Assembly (NCBI RefSeq): GCF_002174305.1
Contig: NZ_MIJB01000018.1
Location: 80,292-144,291 of the forward strand
Direction: 5' to 3'
From: Aeromicrobium sp. PE09-221
GTDB lineage: Bacteria > Actinomycetota > Actinomycetes > Propionibacteriales > Nocardioidaceae
Length of the DNA stretch: 64,000 nucleotides
Shown piece by piece: positions 9,019 through 18,331 of this stretch. The notes beneath the pieces are model-generated. The model was not told the DNA's origin. It did no database searches and saw only the letters and a program-made list of their open reading frames with translations. Position numbers and translations under genes: made by a program. Position 1 is the stretch's first letter. The number at the start of each line of letters is the position of its first letter.

Positions 9019-9527
9019 TGGCACCGATCGTGATCGTCGGGCCGCCGGGTGCGGGCAAGTCGACGACCGCGCAGCTGGTCGCCGACCGGATGGGCCTCGC
9101 CGTGCGCGACACCGATGCCGATGTCGAGGCCGAGCAGGGCGTCAGCGTCCAGGACATCTTCATCGAGTCCGGTGAGGCGAGATTCCGCGAACTGGAGCAC
9201 GAGGCGGTGGTGCGGGCGCTGGCCGAGCACGACGGGATCGTCTCGCTCGGCGGCGGTGCGCCGGTCCACGAGGGCACCCGTGAGCTCCTGCGCGAGCACC
9301 GGGTGGTGTTCCTCGACGTGGGCCTGGCCCAGGCCGCGGCCCGGGTGGGCATGAACTCGGGGCGTCCGCTGCTGCTCGGCAATGTCCGCGGACAGCTCAA
9401 GAGGCTGATGGACGACCGGCGGCCGATCTACCTCGAGGTGGCGACCACCGTTATCGACACCGATGCGCTGTCGCCCGATGAGGTCGCCGATGCCGTCATC
9501 GCCTTCGTGGAGGAGGATGCCCGATGA
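9018..9527 (+). CDS. aroK: Shikimate kinase
   Basis: Phosphorylates shikimate at O3 with ATP. 169 residues. The P-loop GPPGAGKST is at about residues 8-16, the shikimate-binding DTDADVEAEQG follows, then FRELEHEAV and the GGGAPVHEGT motif; the lid region includes GRPLL. The start overlaps the aroC stop and the stop overlaps aroB (ATGA), so the three genes form one translationally coupled unit. Confidence 0.95.
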   Translation: MAPIVIVGPPGAGKSTTAQLVADRMGLAVRDTDADVEAEQGVSVQDIFIESGEARFRELEHEAVVRALAEHDGIVSLGGGAPVHEGTRELLREHRVVFLDVGLAQAAARVGMNSGRPLLLGNVRGQLKRLMDDRRPIYLEVATTVIDTDALSPDEVADAVIAFVEEDAR

Positions 9528-10603
9528 GCCGCCTGACCGTTGCGACCGCCCAGCCCTATGAGGTCGTGGTCGGTGCGGATGCCGCACGGGAGCTCGCCGG
9601 CCTGGTGCCGGCCGATACCGAGCGGGTCGCGATCGTGCACGCGCCGGCGGTGACCGACCGTGCGGAGAGCCTGGCGGCCGAGTTGGCGCATCTGCAGGTC
9701 CTGCTCATCGAGACCCCGGACGGCGAACAGGCCAAGACCCCCGAGTTCCTCGCGCACTGTTGGAGCCTGCTCGCCCAGCACGGCTACACCCGGTCCGATC
9801 TCGTGGTCGGCATCGGCGGGGGAGCGACGACCGATCTCGCCGGCTTCCTCGCGGCCAGCTGGTTGCGAGGCGTGCGATTCGTCACGGTGCCGACCACGGT
9901 GTTGGGCATGGTCGACGCGGCCGTCGGCGGCAAGACGGGCATCAATCTGCGCGAGGGCAAGAACCTGGTCGGCGCCTTCCACGAGCCGATCGGCGTCTTG
10001 TGCGATCTCGACGCTCTCGCGACCCTCCCGGCGGCGGAGATCCGCAGCGGGCTGGCGGAGATCATCAAGTGCGGGTTCATCGCGGATCCGGACATCCTGG
10101 ACATCGTCGAGCGGGATCCGGCCGCCGCCGCGGATCCCTACGATCCGGTGCTCGCCGATCTGATCGAGCGCGGCATCGCGGTCAAGGCGGCCACGGTGGC
10201 CGGGGATCTCACCGAGCGCGGTCCCGGGGGGGCGATCGGCCGCGAGGCGCTCAACTACGGGCACACCCTCGGGCACGCGATCGAACGTCACGAGCGGTAC
10301 GGCATCCGGCACGGCGAGGCGATCGCGATCGGTATGGTCTTCGTGGCAGAACTGGCGCACCGTGCGGGGCGTATCGACTCGCGCCTGCTGGCCCGACACC
10401 GTCGCCTGCTGTCCTCGGTCGGGCTGCCGACCACCTACCACGACGACCAGTTCGACCATCTGATGGCCGGGATGCGGTTGGACAAGAAGTCACGTGGTTC
10501 CACGCTGCGCTTCGTGGTCCTCGACGCGCTGGCCCGTCCCTCCATCCTCGCCGCCCCCGATGAGATCCTCCTGCGCTCCAGCTACGAGGCGATCCTCGAA
10601 TGA
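9524..10603 (+). CDS. aroB: 3-Dehydroquinate synthase
   Basis: NAD- and metal-dependent cyclisation of DAHP to 3-dehydroquinate. 359 residues. The NAD-binding GIGGGATTDLAGFLA and the PTTVLGMVDAAVGGKTGIN segment are intact. Metal ligands lie in GLAEIIKCGF (Glu) and in NYGHTLGHAIERH and RHGEAIAIGM (His). The gene is coupled to aroK by ATGA. A DAHP synthase, aroD-type dehydratase and aroA are not in the window. Confidence 0.96.
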   Translation: MSRLTVATAQPYEVVVGADAARELAGLVPADTERVAIVHAPAVTDRAESLAAELAHLQVLLIETPDGEQAKTPEFLAHCWSLLAQHGYTRSDLVVGIGGGATTDLAGFLAASWLRGVRFVTVPTTVLGMVDAAVGGKTGINLREGKNLVGAFHEPIGVLCDLDALATLPAAEIRSGLAEIIKCGFIADPDILDIVERDPAAAADPYDPVLADLIERGIAVKAATVAGDLTERGPGGAIGREALNYGHTLGHAIERHERYGIRHGEAIAIGMVFVAELAHRAGRIDSRLLARHRRLLSSVGLPTTYHDDQFDHLMAGMRLDKKSRGSTLRFVVLDALARPSILAAPDEILLRSSYEAILE

Positions 10604-10639
10604 CCACGTCTCGGTACAACGTGGGGAACGGGTGAGGCG

Positions 10640-11686
10640 ATGAGCACTGTTCGGCGGCGGGAGCGGCTCGGCCGGATGATCGCGGATCGCGGCGCGGACG
10701 CGTTGTACGTGGGCGACCTGGTCAATGTGCGTTACCTGACCGGATTCACCGGCTCGAACGGCGCGGTGCTGGTCTTCGCCGACGGGTCGGCGGTGTTCTT
10801 CACCGATGGTCGTTATCGCGAGCAGGCCGCTCAGGAGCTCCCCGATCTCGAGCACGTCATCACCCGGCGGCTGCTCGACGAGGCACGGAAACGCGGCCGT
10901 GGCTCGCTCCTGGCCGAGACCCATGTGCTGAGCGTGGACGCCTGGCGCCGGCTCGGTGAGCCGGAGTCCTCGGGCCGGCTGGTCGAGGAGCTGCGCGAGA
11001 CCAAGGACGAGGCCGAGATCTCCCTGCTGCGCCGGGCCTGCGCGATCTCCTCACTGGCCCTCGAACAACTCTTGGCCGGACCGCTGACCGGCCGTACCGA
11101 GCGCGAGCTCGCGCTCGACCTGGAGACCCGCATGGTCGAGCTCGGAGCACAGGACAAGGCCTTCGACACGATCCTCGCGGCGGGTGAGAACTCGGCGATC
11201 CCGCACCATCGCCCGACCGACCGGGTCGTCAAGCACGGCGATCTGCTGAAGATCGACTTCGGTGCGCTGGTCGAGGGCTATCACGCGGACTGCACGCGCA
11301 CCGTCGTGTTGGGGCGGGCCGCCGACTGGCAGCGTGAGATCTACACGGCCGTGCGAGACGCGCAGGCCGCCGGCCTGGAGCGACTGCGCGCCGGTGTTCC
11401 CGTCGCCGACTCATACAGGGCCGCGACCGAGTCGCTCGACGCCGCGGGGTGGTTGTCGGCCTTCACGACGGGTCTCGGCCATGGCGTCGGGCTCCAGATC
11501 CACGAGGACCCGTTCCTCGGTGCGGCCCACCCCGGTAGACTCACTCGTCGCACTGTCCTGACGATGGAGCCGGGGATCTACCTGCCCGGGCGTGGGGGAG
11601 TGCGCATCGAAGACACCGTCGTCGTGACGGACGCCGCGCCCGAGGTGCTGACCACGACGCCCAAAGACCTCATGGAGATCGCCTGA
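10640..11686 (+). CDS. M24-family Xaa-Pro aminopeptidase/dipeptidase
   Basis: Cytoplasmic metallopeptidase that removes an N-terminal residue preceding proline (PepP/PepQ type). 348 residues: a creatinase-like N-terminal domain ([18 protein letters not shown]) and a pita-bread catalytic domain. All five metal ligands are visible: Asp in [11 protein letters not shown], Asp in HADCTRTVV, His in [12 protein letters not shown], Glu in [10 protein letters not shown] and Glu in VRIEDTVVV. It sits directly before efp (TGATG overlap), a position conserved in actinobacteria. Aminopeptidase versus dipeptidase specificity cannot be told from sequence alone. Confidence 0.9.
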   Translation: MSTVRRRERLGRMIADRGADALYVGDLVNVRYLTGFTGSNGAVLVFADGSAVFFTDGRYREQAAQELPDLEHVITRRLLDEARKRGRGSLLAETHVLSVDAWRRLGEPESSGRLVEELRETKDEAEISLLRRACAISSLALEQLLAGPLTGRTERELALDLETRMVELGAQDKAFDTILAAGENSAIPHHRPTDRVVKHGDLLKIDFGALVEGYHADCTRTVVLGRAADWQREIYTAVRDAQAAGLERLRAGVPVADSYRAATESLDAAGWLSAFTTGLGHGVGLQIHEDPFLGAAHPGRLTRRTVLTMEPGIYLPGRGGVRIEDTVVVTDAAPEVLTTTPKDLMEIA

Positions 11687-12249
11687 TGGCCACCACGAAC
11701 GACTTGAAGAACGGCATGGTGCTGAATATCGACGGACAGCTCTGGTCCGTCATCTGGTTCCAGCACCACAAGCCCGGCAAGGGCGGTGCGGTCGTCCGCA
11801 CCAAGCTGAAGAATGTCACGAGCGGCAAGACCGTCGACCGTACGTTCAATGCCGATGTCAAGGTCGAGGTCGCCAATGTCGACAAGCGCGACATGCAGTT
11901 CCTGTACCACGACGGCACCTCCTATGTGTTCATGGACAACTCGACCTACGACCAGCTCGAGCTGAACGACGCGGTCGTCGGCGATGCCAAGGACTACATG
12001 CTGGAGAACCAGAACGTCGTGGTCGCGGTCAATGACGGCATCCCGCTCTACATCGAGTTGCCGGCCTCGGTCGAGCTGACCGTCGAGTACACCGAGCCCG
12101 GACTCCAGGGCGACCGCTCCAGCGGCGGCACCAAGCCGGCCCGTCTGGAGACGGGCAAGGAGATCCAGGTCCCGCTGTTCATCGACAATGGGGAGCGGAT
12201 CAAGGTCGACACCCGCGACGGCAGCTACCTCGGGCGCGTCTCGGCCTGA
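11686..12249 (+). CDS. efp: Translation elongation factor P
   Basis: Relieves ribosome stalling at polyproline stretches. 187 residues, the normal length, with three beta-barrel domains. The tip loop of domain I is [17 protein letters not shown], in which the Lys of PGKGG is the residue that carries modifications in other bacteria. Domain III holds [15 protein letters not shown] and the C-terminus GSYLGRVSA. No epmA/epmB-type modification genes are seen here. Overlaps both neighbours (TGATG), linking the peptidase, efp and nusB. Confidence 0.97.
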   Translation: MATTNDLKNGMVLNIDGQLWSVIWFQHHKPGKGGAVVRTKLKNVTSGKTVDRTFNADVKVEVANVDKRDMQFLYHDGTSYVFMDNSTYDQLELNDAVVGDAKDYMLENQNVVVAVNDGIPLYIELPASVELTVEYTEPGLQGDRSSGGTKPARLETGKEIQVPLFIDNGERIKVDTRDGSYLGRVSA

Positions 12250-12659
12250 TGGGAAAACGCACTCGCTACCGCAAGCGGGCCTTGGACATCCTCTTCGAGT
12301 CCGAGGCCCGCGGCGGTGACCTCTCGGCCACGCTGGCCGACCGCGTCGCGGTCAACGATCCGCCGGTCAACGCGTACACCGTGGCACTGGTCGAGGGAGT
12401 CACGGAGCATCAGGCGCGGATCGACGGCCTGCTCGCGGAGAATGCGCGCGGCTGGACCCTCGACAGGATGCCGGCGGTCGACCGCAATCTGCTGCGGATC
12501 GGCGCGTACGAGATCCTCTACAACGACGACGTCCCCGATGCCGTCGCGGTGAGCGAGGCGGTCGACCTCGCGACGGATCTCTCCACCGACGAGTCGCCTA
12601 AGTTCATCCGTGGTCTGTTGAGCCGTCTCATCGAGCTCAAGCCTTCGCTCGCGGAGTAG
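12249..12659 (+). CDS. nusB: Transcription antitermination factor NusB
   Basis: All-helical RNA-binding protein that with NusE (S10) recognises boxA in rRNA operon leaders. 136 residues. Typical start KRTRYRKRALDILFESEARG, then TVALVEGVTEHQARIDGLL, and the C-terminal VPDAVAVSEAVDLATDLSTDESPKFIRGLL pattern. It is the last gene of the alaS-to-nusB run and is followed by a 377-bp gap. Confidence 0.93.
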   Translation: MGKRTRYRKRALDILFESEARGGDLSATLADRVAVNDPPVNAYTVALVEGVTEHQARIDGLLAENARGWTLDRMPAVDRNLLRIGAYEILYNDDVPDAVAVSEAVDLATDLSTDESPKFIRGLLSRLIELKPSLAE

Positions 12660-13036
12660 CGTACCGACGCCTCGGCGCGGGACATATGTCGCCGTCACCG
12701 ACTGGCGGCGCGTGCGCGGGCGGTGGGCTGTCCCTCGCCCCGGAACGGTGGTTGACCACGCACCGCCCGGCGAGCAGGGGGAGGCGGCGTGCTACCCGTC
12801 ATCGCGCTCGTCCGCCGGGCCACTCCCTCACCGCCGTGCCGCGCTGTCTCAGCATGTGGCCGGCGTGGACCGAGCGGCAAGAACTTTTCTTCGGCCGAAA
12901 GTCCCCCTTAACATGGGGCGAATAGGGGATTCAGTGCCCCTGACAACTGCCGTTCGGGGCTGCGAGAACGGAAGAAGCCCGTTACCGTCGGGTGCTGGTC
13001 GCGAGAGACGTGGCCCTGTGACGACGAGGACGGTGC
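12660..13036 (+). other. Intergenic region before the opuC genes: palindromic repeat and tandem small hairpins, no gene
   Basis: No ORF with coding character. At 12746-12769 there is a dyad-containing 24-mer (core GGTGGTTGACCACG) that recurs with one change at 51178-51201. Further on are short dyads (TTCGGCCGAA near 12890; CCCC-TTAACAT-GGGG; AGGGG-ATTCAGTG-CCCCT) in a locally less GC-rich stretch that probably holds the opuC promoter. No convincing -35/-10 pair can be assigned. Confidence 0.5.
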
Positions 13037-13699
13037 ATGACGGCGATCGCCGATTTCTTCACCTTCATCGCGGAGCGATGGTCGGTGCTGTCGTTCCTCG
13101 CCTACCAGCACATGAGCCTCGTGGTGCAATCCCTGCTGATCGCGACCCTCCTAGCGATCGTCGTCGGCGTCTTGGCTGTACGTACCTCGTGGGGTATCAC
13201 AGCGGCGCAGACCTTCTCGGCGGTCGGCCTCACGTTCCCCTCCTACGCGTTGCTCGGCCTCCTGGTCGGCATCGTGAGCATCGGCGTGCTGCCCTCGGTC
13301 ATGGTGCTCGTATTCTTCGGCTTCCTGCCGATCCTGCGCAACGTGGTCGTCGGCCTCGCAGGGGTCGACCCCGCGCTGGTCGAGTCGGCCCGTGGCATGG
13401 GGATGAGCCGGATGGCCACCTTGCTGCGTCTGGAGATCCCTCTCGCCTGGCCCGTCATCATGACCGGTGTCCGCGTGTCGGCGCAGATGCTGATGGGTGT
13501 CGCCGCCATCGCCGCCTTCGCCCTCGGCCCCGGTCTCGGCGGCTACATCTTCTCGGGTATCTCCCGCATGGGGGGCGCCAATGCCACCAATTCGATCGTC
13601 GCGGGCACGCTGGGCATCATCCTGCTCGCCGTGATCCTCGACATCGTCCTGAACACCCTGACCCGACTCACGACCTCGAAGGGCATCGCACGTGTCTGA
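13037..13699 (+). CDS. opuCB: Compatible-solute ABC transporter permease (OpuCB-like)
   Basis: Inner-membrane permease of a glycine betaine/carnitine/choline importer. 220 residues with about five to six hydrophobic helices and the BPD_transp_1 EAA-type loop (ESARGMGMSRMATLLRLEIPLAWPVIMTGVRV). First of four genes in the order permease, ATPase, permease, binding protein, the Bacillus opuC arrangement. ATG 13037 follows GACGAGGACGGTGC. The end overlaps the ATPase gene by 8 nt. Osmotic-stress uptake is the usual role of the family; the exact substrate is not readable. Confidence 0.87.
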   Translation: MTAIADFFTFIAERWSVLSFLAYQHMSLVVQSLLIATLLAIVVGVLAVRTSWGITAAQTFSAVGLTFPSYALLGLLVGIVSIGVLPSVMVLVFFGFLPILRNVVVGLAGVDPALVESARGMGMSRMATLLRLEIPLAWPVIMTGVRVSAQMLMGVAAIAAFALGPGLGGYIFSGISRMGGANATNSIVAGTLGIILLAVILDIVLNTLTRLTTSKGIARV

Positions 13700-14852
13700 G
13701 CACTCCAGTACCGCAGGCGAGCGCATCCTGCTCGAGAACATCACCAAGAAGTACCCGGGTCAGTCCGCCGCCGCGGTCGATGACATCACGATCGAGTTCC
13801 CGGCCGGTGAGATCGTCATGCTCGTCGGGCCGTCGGGATGCGGCAAGACCACCACGATGAAGATGATCAACCGGCTCATCGAGCCCACGTCCGGTCGCAT
13901 CCTCATCGGCGACGAGGACGTCACCGACACGAACCCCGACGAGTTGCGTCGCCGCATCGGCTATGTCATCCAGGGCGCGGGACTGTTCCCGCACTTCACG
14001 GTGGGCGACAACATCGCGCTGGTGCCGCGGATGCTCAAGTGGGACAAGCAGCGCGTCAGCGACCGGGTCGACGAGCTGCTCGATCTCGTCGGTCTGGAGC
14101 CGGGGGAGTACCGCGACCGCTATCCGCGCGAGCTGTCCGGCGGTCAGCAGCAGCGTATCGGGGTGGCTCGTGCTCTGGCGGCCGATCCACCGGTCCTGCT
14201 GATGGACGAGCCCTTCGGCGCCGTCGACCCGATCACTCGCCAGCGGCTGCAGGACGAGCTGTTGCGCCTCCAGGAGGAGCTGCAGAAGACCATCGTCTTC
14301 GTGACGCACGACTTCGACGAGGCCCTCAAGCTCGGCGATCGCATCGCGATCCTGGAGACCGGCTCGCAGATCGTGCAGTACGACACTCCCGAGCAGATCC
14401 TCGCCCATCCGGCGAACGAGTTCGTCGAGGGCTTCGTGGGAGCCGGCGCGGCCCTCAAGCAGCTCTCGCTCACCCGTGTCCGCGAGATCGACCTGCACGA
14501 GGCCGCCGTCGCCCACGTCGGCGACGACCCGGACGAGGCAATCGCGGCAGCGGAGGCCATCGACCGCGAGCACGTCATCGTGCTGGACCGTTTCGACCGT
14601 CCGCAGCGGTGGATGTCGCTGCGGGAGCTCAGGCGGGACGGCAGCCTGACGAATGTGCGTCGCGATCTCAACCTGGAGACCGTCTCGCTCGCCTCGACCC
14701 TCAACGACGCGCTCGACGAGATGCTGACGTCCTCGCACGGCGTGGTCGTGGTCACCGGGAGGCGCAACTCCTATCAGGGCGTCGTACGGGTGGAGACGGT
14801 CATGGGAGCGATGCAACAGCTGCAGCAGCCGCCGACGGAAGCGGCGACATGA
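13692..14852 (+). CDS. opuCA: Compatible-solute ABC transporter ATP-binding protein (OpuCA-like) with CBS region
   Basis: 386 residues. Walker A GPSGCGKTT at residues 46-54, the Q-loop VIQGAGLFPH, signature LSGGQQQR, Walker B LLMDEPFGAVD and switch His in FVTHDFDEAL are all intact. After the NBD there is an extension of about 130 residues that fits a CBS pair (EHVIVLDRFDRPQRWMSL; SSHGVVVVTGRRNSYQGVV), which in this family senses ionic strength. GTG start overlapping the permease gene; its stop overlaps the second permease as ATGA. Confidence 0.9.
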   Translation: MSEHSSTAGERILLENITKKYPGQSAAAVDDITIEFPAGEIVMLVGPSGCGKTTTMKMINRLIEPTSGRILIGDEDVTDTNPDELRRRIGYVIQGAGLFPHFTVGDNIALVPRMLKWDKQRVSDRVDELLDLVGLEPGEYRDRYPRELSGGQQQRIGVARALAADPPVLLMDEPFGAVDPITRQRLQDELLRLQEELQKTIVFVTHDFDEALKLGDRIAILETGSQIVQYDTPEQILAHPANEFVEGFVGAGAALKQLSLTRVREIDLHEAAVAHVGDDPDEAIAAAEAIDREHVIVLDRFDRPQRWMSLRELRRDGSLTNVRRDLNLETVSLASTLNDALDEMLTSSHGVVVVTGRRNSYQGVVRVETVMGAMQQLQQPPTEAAT

Positions 14853-15625
14853 GCACGGCCGAGACCGCGACCCTCGACACCGCGACAGCGGGCGTCTCGG
14901 ACAGCCCGGGCATCGCGCGCTATGTGACGCAGCCGCTGGTGTGCGTCCTCGTGGTCGTCGGCTGTCTGGTCTTCGTGCAGACCGCCGATGTCTCCGACAG
15001 CGAGGCGCGGGCGCTGGCGATCAGCAATCTGCTGCCGCTGTTCGGGCAGCATCTGAGCGTCAGCCTGATCGCCACGGTCGTCACGGTCGTGGTCGCCGTC
15101 CCGATCGGGGTGCTGCTGACCCGCGGCCCGATGCGGCGTTACTCCAAGCCGATCATCACGGTCGCCGGCTTCGGCCAGGCGGCGCCTGCGATCGGTCTCA
15201 TCGCGCTGGGAGCGGCGATCTTCGGCATTGGGACTTTCGGCGCCGCGGCGGCCCTGGTGGTGTACGGCTTGCTGCCGATCATCGCCAACACCGTCGCGGG
15301 CATCGACTCGGTCGATCCGAAACTGGTGGAAGCCGGTCGCGGTATGGGCATGTCGGGGTTCTCGACGCTGGTGCGCGTGGAGGTGCCGTTGGCGCTGCCG
15401 ATCATCGTCGCGGGCGTACGCACCGCCCTCGTCCTCATCGTGGGCACCGCCGCGCTGGTCTCGTTCACCGGCGGTGGCGGGCTCGGCCACCTCATCACCT
15501 CCGGGATCAAGCTGCAGCAGAACGTGGTCCTCATCATCGGCGCCCTGCTGATCGCCTCCCTCGCGCTGTTCATCGACTGGATCGCCCGGGTCGTGGAGAT
15601 CGTGGCGTCGCCGAAGGGAGTCTGA
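14849..15625 (+). CDS. opuCD: Compatible-solute ABC transporter permease (OpuCD-like)
   Basis: Second permease of the Opu importer, 258 residues. An N-terminal polar tail (residues 1-28) is followed by about six membrane helices and the EAA loop VEAGRGMGMSGFSTLVRVEVPLALPIIVAGVR, clearly paralogous to the first permease. The start at 14849 is fixed by the ATGA overlap; the frame is open far upstream only as the shadow of the ATPase gene. The binding-protein gene follows 1 nt after the stop. Confidence 0.88.
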   Translation: MSTAETATLDTATAGVSDSPGIARYVTQPLVCVLVVVGCLVFVQTADVSDSEARALAISNLLPLFGQHLSVSLIATVVTVVVAVPIGVLLTRGPMRRYSKPIITVAGFGQAAPAIGLIALGAAIFGIGTFGAAAALVVYGLLPIIANTVAGIDSVDPKLVEAGRGMGMSGFSTLVRVEVPLALPIIVAGVRTALVLIVGTAALVSFTGGGGLGHLITSGIKLQQNVVLIIGALLIASLALFIDWIARVVEIVASPKGV

Positions 15626-15626
15626 C

Positions 15627-16598
15627 GTGACCATCCGCCGACTTCGTCACCTGGCCCTGGCCGGAGCCGCCACCGCGCTGCTCGCCTCCGGCTGCGGACT
15701 GCAATCCTCGTCAGGCGCGGTGCTATCCGCCGAGCCCGCCGGGATCGAGCGCTACGACTCGCTGGAGGACGTGCCGATCACCGTCGTCGCGAAGGATTTC
15801 ACCGAGCAGCTCGTCCTCGGCAACATGGTCTCGACGATTCTCGACGTCGCGGGAGCCGATGTCACGAACATGTCCAACACGCCGGGATCCTTCGGCGCCC
15901 GCCAGGCCATGCTCGACGGCGATGCGGATGTCACCCCGGAATACACCGGCACCGGCTGGATCAACTACCTCGGGCACGACGAACCGGTCAAGGGCGAGGA
16001 GGAGCAGTGGCAGGCGGTCCTCGAGGCCGACGAGCCGAACGGCCTGGTCTGGCTGCCGCCCTCCCCGATGAACAACACCTATGCCTTCGCGATCCGCGAG
16101 GACAAGGCCGAGGAACTGGGGGTCGAGAAGTTCTCTGACATCCTGGAGTTGCCGCCCGAGGAACTCACCTTCTGCGTGGAATCGGAGTTCGCGACGCGCA
16201 ATGACGGCTTCGAGCCGATGCTGGCCACCTACGACCTGACGCTGAACGACCTCGCCGACGTCCTCACCCTCGACACGGGTGTCGTCTACACGGCGACGGC
16301 GGAGGGACGCTGCAATTTCGGCGAGGTGTTCACGACCGACGGACGCATCCCGGGCCTGGATCTGCGAGTGCTGGAGGACGACCGGCAGTTCTTCCCGCTG
16401 TACAATCTCTCGATGGTGGTCAACGCGGAGTTGCTCGACGAGCATCCGGAGATCCAGGAGGTCCTCGACCAGGTCTCGCCGCTCATCACCAACGAGGTCA
16501 TGCTGGAGCTGAACGCGCGGGTCGACAGCGACGGTGAGGATCCGGCGATCGTCGCCCGCGACTGGCTCGTGGAGGAAGGCCTCGTCGAGATGCCCTGA
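15627..16598 (+). CDS. opuCC: Compatible-solute ABC transporter substrate-binding lipoprotein (OpuCC-like)
   Basis: 323 residues. A lipoprotein signal peptide with lipobox LLASGCG places acylated Cys at 23, so the mature protein is tethered outside the membrane. The OpuAC/ProX fold is recognisable from ITVVAKDFTEQLVLGNM, GDADVTPEYTGTGWINYLGH and the C-terminal LNARVDSDGEDPAIVARDWLVEEGL. GTG start 1 nt after the second permease stop. It completes a full importer. The carnitine, betaine and choline variants cannot be separated by eye. Confidence 0.88.
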   Translation: MTIRRLRHLALAGAATALLASGCGLQSSSGAVLSAEPAGIERYDSLEDVPITVVAKDFTEQLVLGNMVSTILDVAGADVTNMSNTPGSFGARQAMLDGDADVTPEYTGTGWINYLGHDEPVKGEEEQWQAVLEADEPNGLVWLPPSPMNNTYAFAIREDKAEELGVEKFSDILELPPEELTFCVESEFATRNDGFEPMLATYDLTLNDLADVLTLDTGVVYTATAEGRCNFGEVFTTDGRIPGLDLRVLEDDRQFFPLYNLSMVVNAELLDEHPEIQEVLDQVSPLITNEVMLELNARVDSDGEDPAIVARDWLVEEGLVEMP

Positions 16599-16671
16599 CC
16601 CGAGACCCGTCTTCGACCGGCCGTGCTGTTGGCGGAGCATGGGCCATGGCTTCGCGGCGAGCGCGTCCTGC

Positions 16672-16677
16672 TAGGCT
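16672..16677 (+). promoter_or_regulatory. -10 box TAGGCT of the pyr operon
   Basis: TAGGCT lies 58 nt before the pyrR start, leaving room for the roughly 50-nt leader that carries the PyrR loop. Confidence 0.5.
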
Positions 16678-16689
16678 GAAGCGACCGAT

Positions 16690-16735
16690 CGACATCCTTT
16701 AACCACCGTCCCGTGAGGCGGAGAAGGAGGTCAGC
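16690..16735 (+). promoter_or_regulatory. PyrR-binding leader overlapping the pyrR ribosome binding site
   Basis: The leader contains CCGTCCCGTGAGGCGG (16707-16722), in which CCGTGAGG matches the known PyrR-binding-loop consensus (UCCnGUGAGG class) on a short stem. It is followed at once by the Shine-Dalgarno AAGGAGG (16724-16730). No attenuator terminator is visible. The layout fits translational repression by PyrR bound with UMP, as reported for mycobacterial pyr leaders. Confidence 0.75.
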
Positions 16736-17311
16736 ATGGTGGTGTCCGCCGACACGCCCACGCCTGACGACATCCCCGCGCGCACCGTCCTCGACGACCA
16801 GGACATCTCCCGCGCACTCACTCGCATCACCCACGAGATCCTCGAACGCAATCGTGACTCCTGCGATGTGCTGCTGCTGGGGATCCCCACCCGCGGAGTT
16901 CACCTCGCCCGGCGCATCGCCGAGCGGATGAGCGAGGTCGAAGGCCGCACCATCACGCCGGGCTCCCTCGACGTCACGATGTACCGCGACGACCTGCGGA
17001 TGCGCCCCGCCCGGGCCCTGGAGCACACCTCGATCCCCGAGGACATCGACGGCAAGACCGTCGTGCTCATCGATGACGTGCTGTTCAGCGGCCGCACGAT
17101 CCGCGCCGCCCTCGACGCGCTCAACGACCTCGGTCGCCCGCAGGCGGTCCAGCTGGCCGTCCTCGTCGATCGCGGACACCGCGAGCTGCCGATCCGCGCC
17201 GATTTCGTCGGCAAGAACCTCCCCACGTCGCTGGCCGAGAAGGTGAGGGTCCGCCTCGCCGATCACGACGACGAACCCGATTCGGTCACGATCGTGGGAG
17301 GTGGGTCCTGA
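16736..17311 (+). CDS. pyrR: Bifunctional pyr operon regulator / uracil phosphoribosyltransferase PyrR
   Basis: Binds pyr mRNA in response to UMP/UTP and also has UPRTase activity. 191 residues. A PRTase fold with the PRPP loop [21 protein letters not shown], the basic RNA-binding face [12 protein letters not shown], and the [17 protein letters not shown] segment typical of PyrR. A strong RBS (AAGGAGG) sits 5 nt before ATG 16736. First gene of the pyrimidine operon, overlapping pyrB (TGATG). Confidence 0.96.
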   Translation: MVVSADTPTPDDIPARTVLDDQDISRALTRITHEILERNRDSCDVLLLGIPTRGVHLARRIAERMSEVEGRTITPGSLDVTMYRDDLRMRPARALEHTSIPEDIDGKTVVLIDDVLFSGRTIRAALDALNDLGRPQAVQLAVLVDRGHRELPIRADFVGKNLPTSLAEKVRVRLADHDDEPDSVTIVGGGS

Positions 17312-18252
17312 TGGCGATGCCCCGGCACCTGCTCTCCGCCGCCGACCTGGACCACGAGGCCGCCACGCGCGTGCTCGACACCGCCGAGGAGCTGCTCGGC
17401 GTCGCTCAGCGACCGATCAAGAAGCTGCCCACGCTCCGCGGCCGCACGGTCGTGAACCTCTTCTTCGAGGACTCGACGCGGACGCGCATCTCCTTCGAGG
17501 CCGCCGCCAAGAGATTGTCCGCGGATGTCATCAACTTCTCGGCCAAGGGGTCGAGTGTCAGCAAGGGCGAGAGCCTCAAGGACACCGCTCTCACCCTGCA
17601 GGCGATGGGCGCGGACGCCGTGGTGATCCGGCATCCCGCCTCGGGAGCGCCGCACCGGCTCGCCACCAACCGCTGGATGAGCGGCGCTGTGGTCAACGCG
17701 GGTGACGGCATGCACGAGCACCCCACGCAGGCGCTGCTCGATGCCTTCACGATGCGCCGTCATCTCGGCGATCTCTCGGACAAGAGCGTCACCATCGTCG
17801 GTGACGTCCTGCACAGCCGGGTCGCCCGCTCCAACGCGTTGCTGCTGCACACGCTCGGTGCCGATGTCACACTCGTCGCGCCGCCCACGCTCCTTCCAGT
17901 CGGCGTCGAGAGCTGGCCGGTGACCTGCTCCTATGATCTCGACGACAGCCTGGAGAAGGCCGATGCCGTCATGATGCTGCGAGTGCAGCGGGAGCGGATG
18001 AACGCCTCGTTCTTCCCGAGCGCCCGGGAGTACAGCCGTCGCTATGGGCTGGACACCGCGCGCATGAGCCGGCTGCCGGATCATGCGATCGTCATGCACC
18101 CGGGTCCGATGAACCGGGGCATGGAGATCACGGCCGATGTCGCGGACTCGCCGCGCTCGGTGATCGTCGAACAGGTCACCAACGGCGTCGCCGTGCGGAT
18201 GGCCGTCCTATATCTACTGCTCGGCGGTGCCGAGAACGAGGAGATGGCATGA
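17311..18252 (+). CDS. pyrB: Aspartate carbamoyltransferase catalytic subunit
   Basis: Committed step of UMP synthesis. 313 residues. The carbamoyl-phosphate loop [12 protein letters not shown], the 80s-loop lysine in [12 protein letters not shown], the HPASGAPHR motif, and [11 protein letters not shown] near the C-terminus are all present. No pyrI regulatory subunit is in the window. The stop TGA 18250-18252 lies in the ATGA that forms the left end of a junction repeat, so it is separated from pyrC by 79 nt instead of overlapping it. Confidence 0.97.
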   Translation: MAMPRHLLSAADLDHEAATRVLDTAEELLGVAQRPIKKLPTLRGRTVVNLFFEDSTRTRISFEAAAKRLSADVINFSAKGSSVSKGESLKDTALTLQAMGADAVVIRHPASGAPHRLATNRWMSGAVVNAGDGMHEHPTQALLDAFTMRRHLGDLSDKSVTIVGDVLHSRVARSNALLLHTLGADVTLVAPPTLLPVGVESWPVTCSYDLDDSLEKADAVMMLRVQRERMNASFFPSAREYSRRYGLDTARMSRLPDHAIVMHPGPMNRGMEITADVADSPRSVIVEQVTNGVAVRMAVLYLLLGGAENEEMA

Positions 18253-18331
18253 GCGAGCGGAGCGAGCGAACAATGGACACTACGTCATGCCGGTACCGCC
18301 TATGGTGCGGTTTCTTTCAGGCGGTGACGGC
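18249..18331 (+). repeat. MIRU-like junction repeat (83 bp) between pyrB and pyrC with a 28-aa mini-ORF
   Basis: Begins ATGAGCGAGCGGAGCGAGCG on the ATGA of the pyrB stop. The mini-[16 protein letters not shown]... ends at TGA 18333-18335, overlapping the pyrC ATG at 18332. The inner part keeps the blocks TCATGCCG, CGCCTA, a TTTCTTT tract and GGCGGTGACGGC before ATGA, also seen in the 40155 copy. Confidence 0.85.

Noticed and set aside
6781..9024. 747-codon open frame on the minus strand
   Set aside because: Antisense shadow of aroE, the prepilin peptidase and aroC; very high-GC DNA leaves long stop-free antisense frames. It is rich in H, R, G, D and has no domain.
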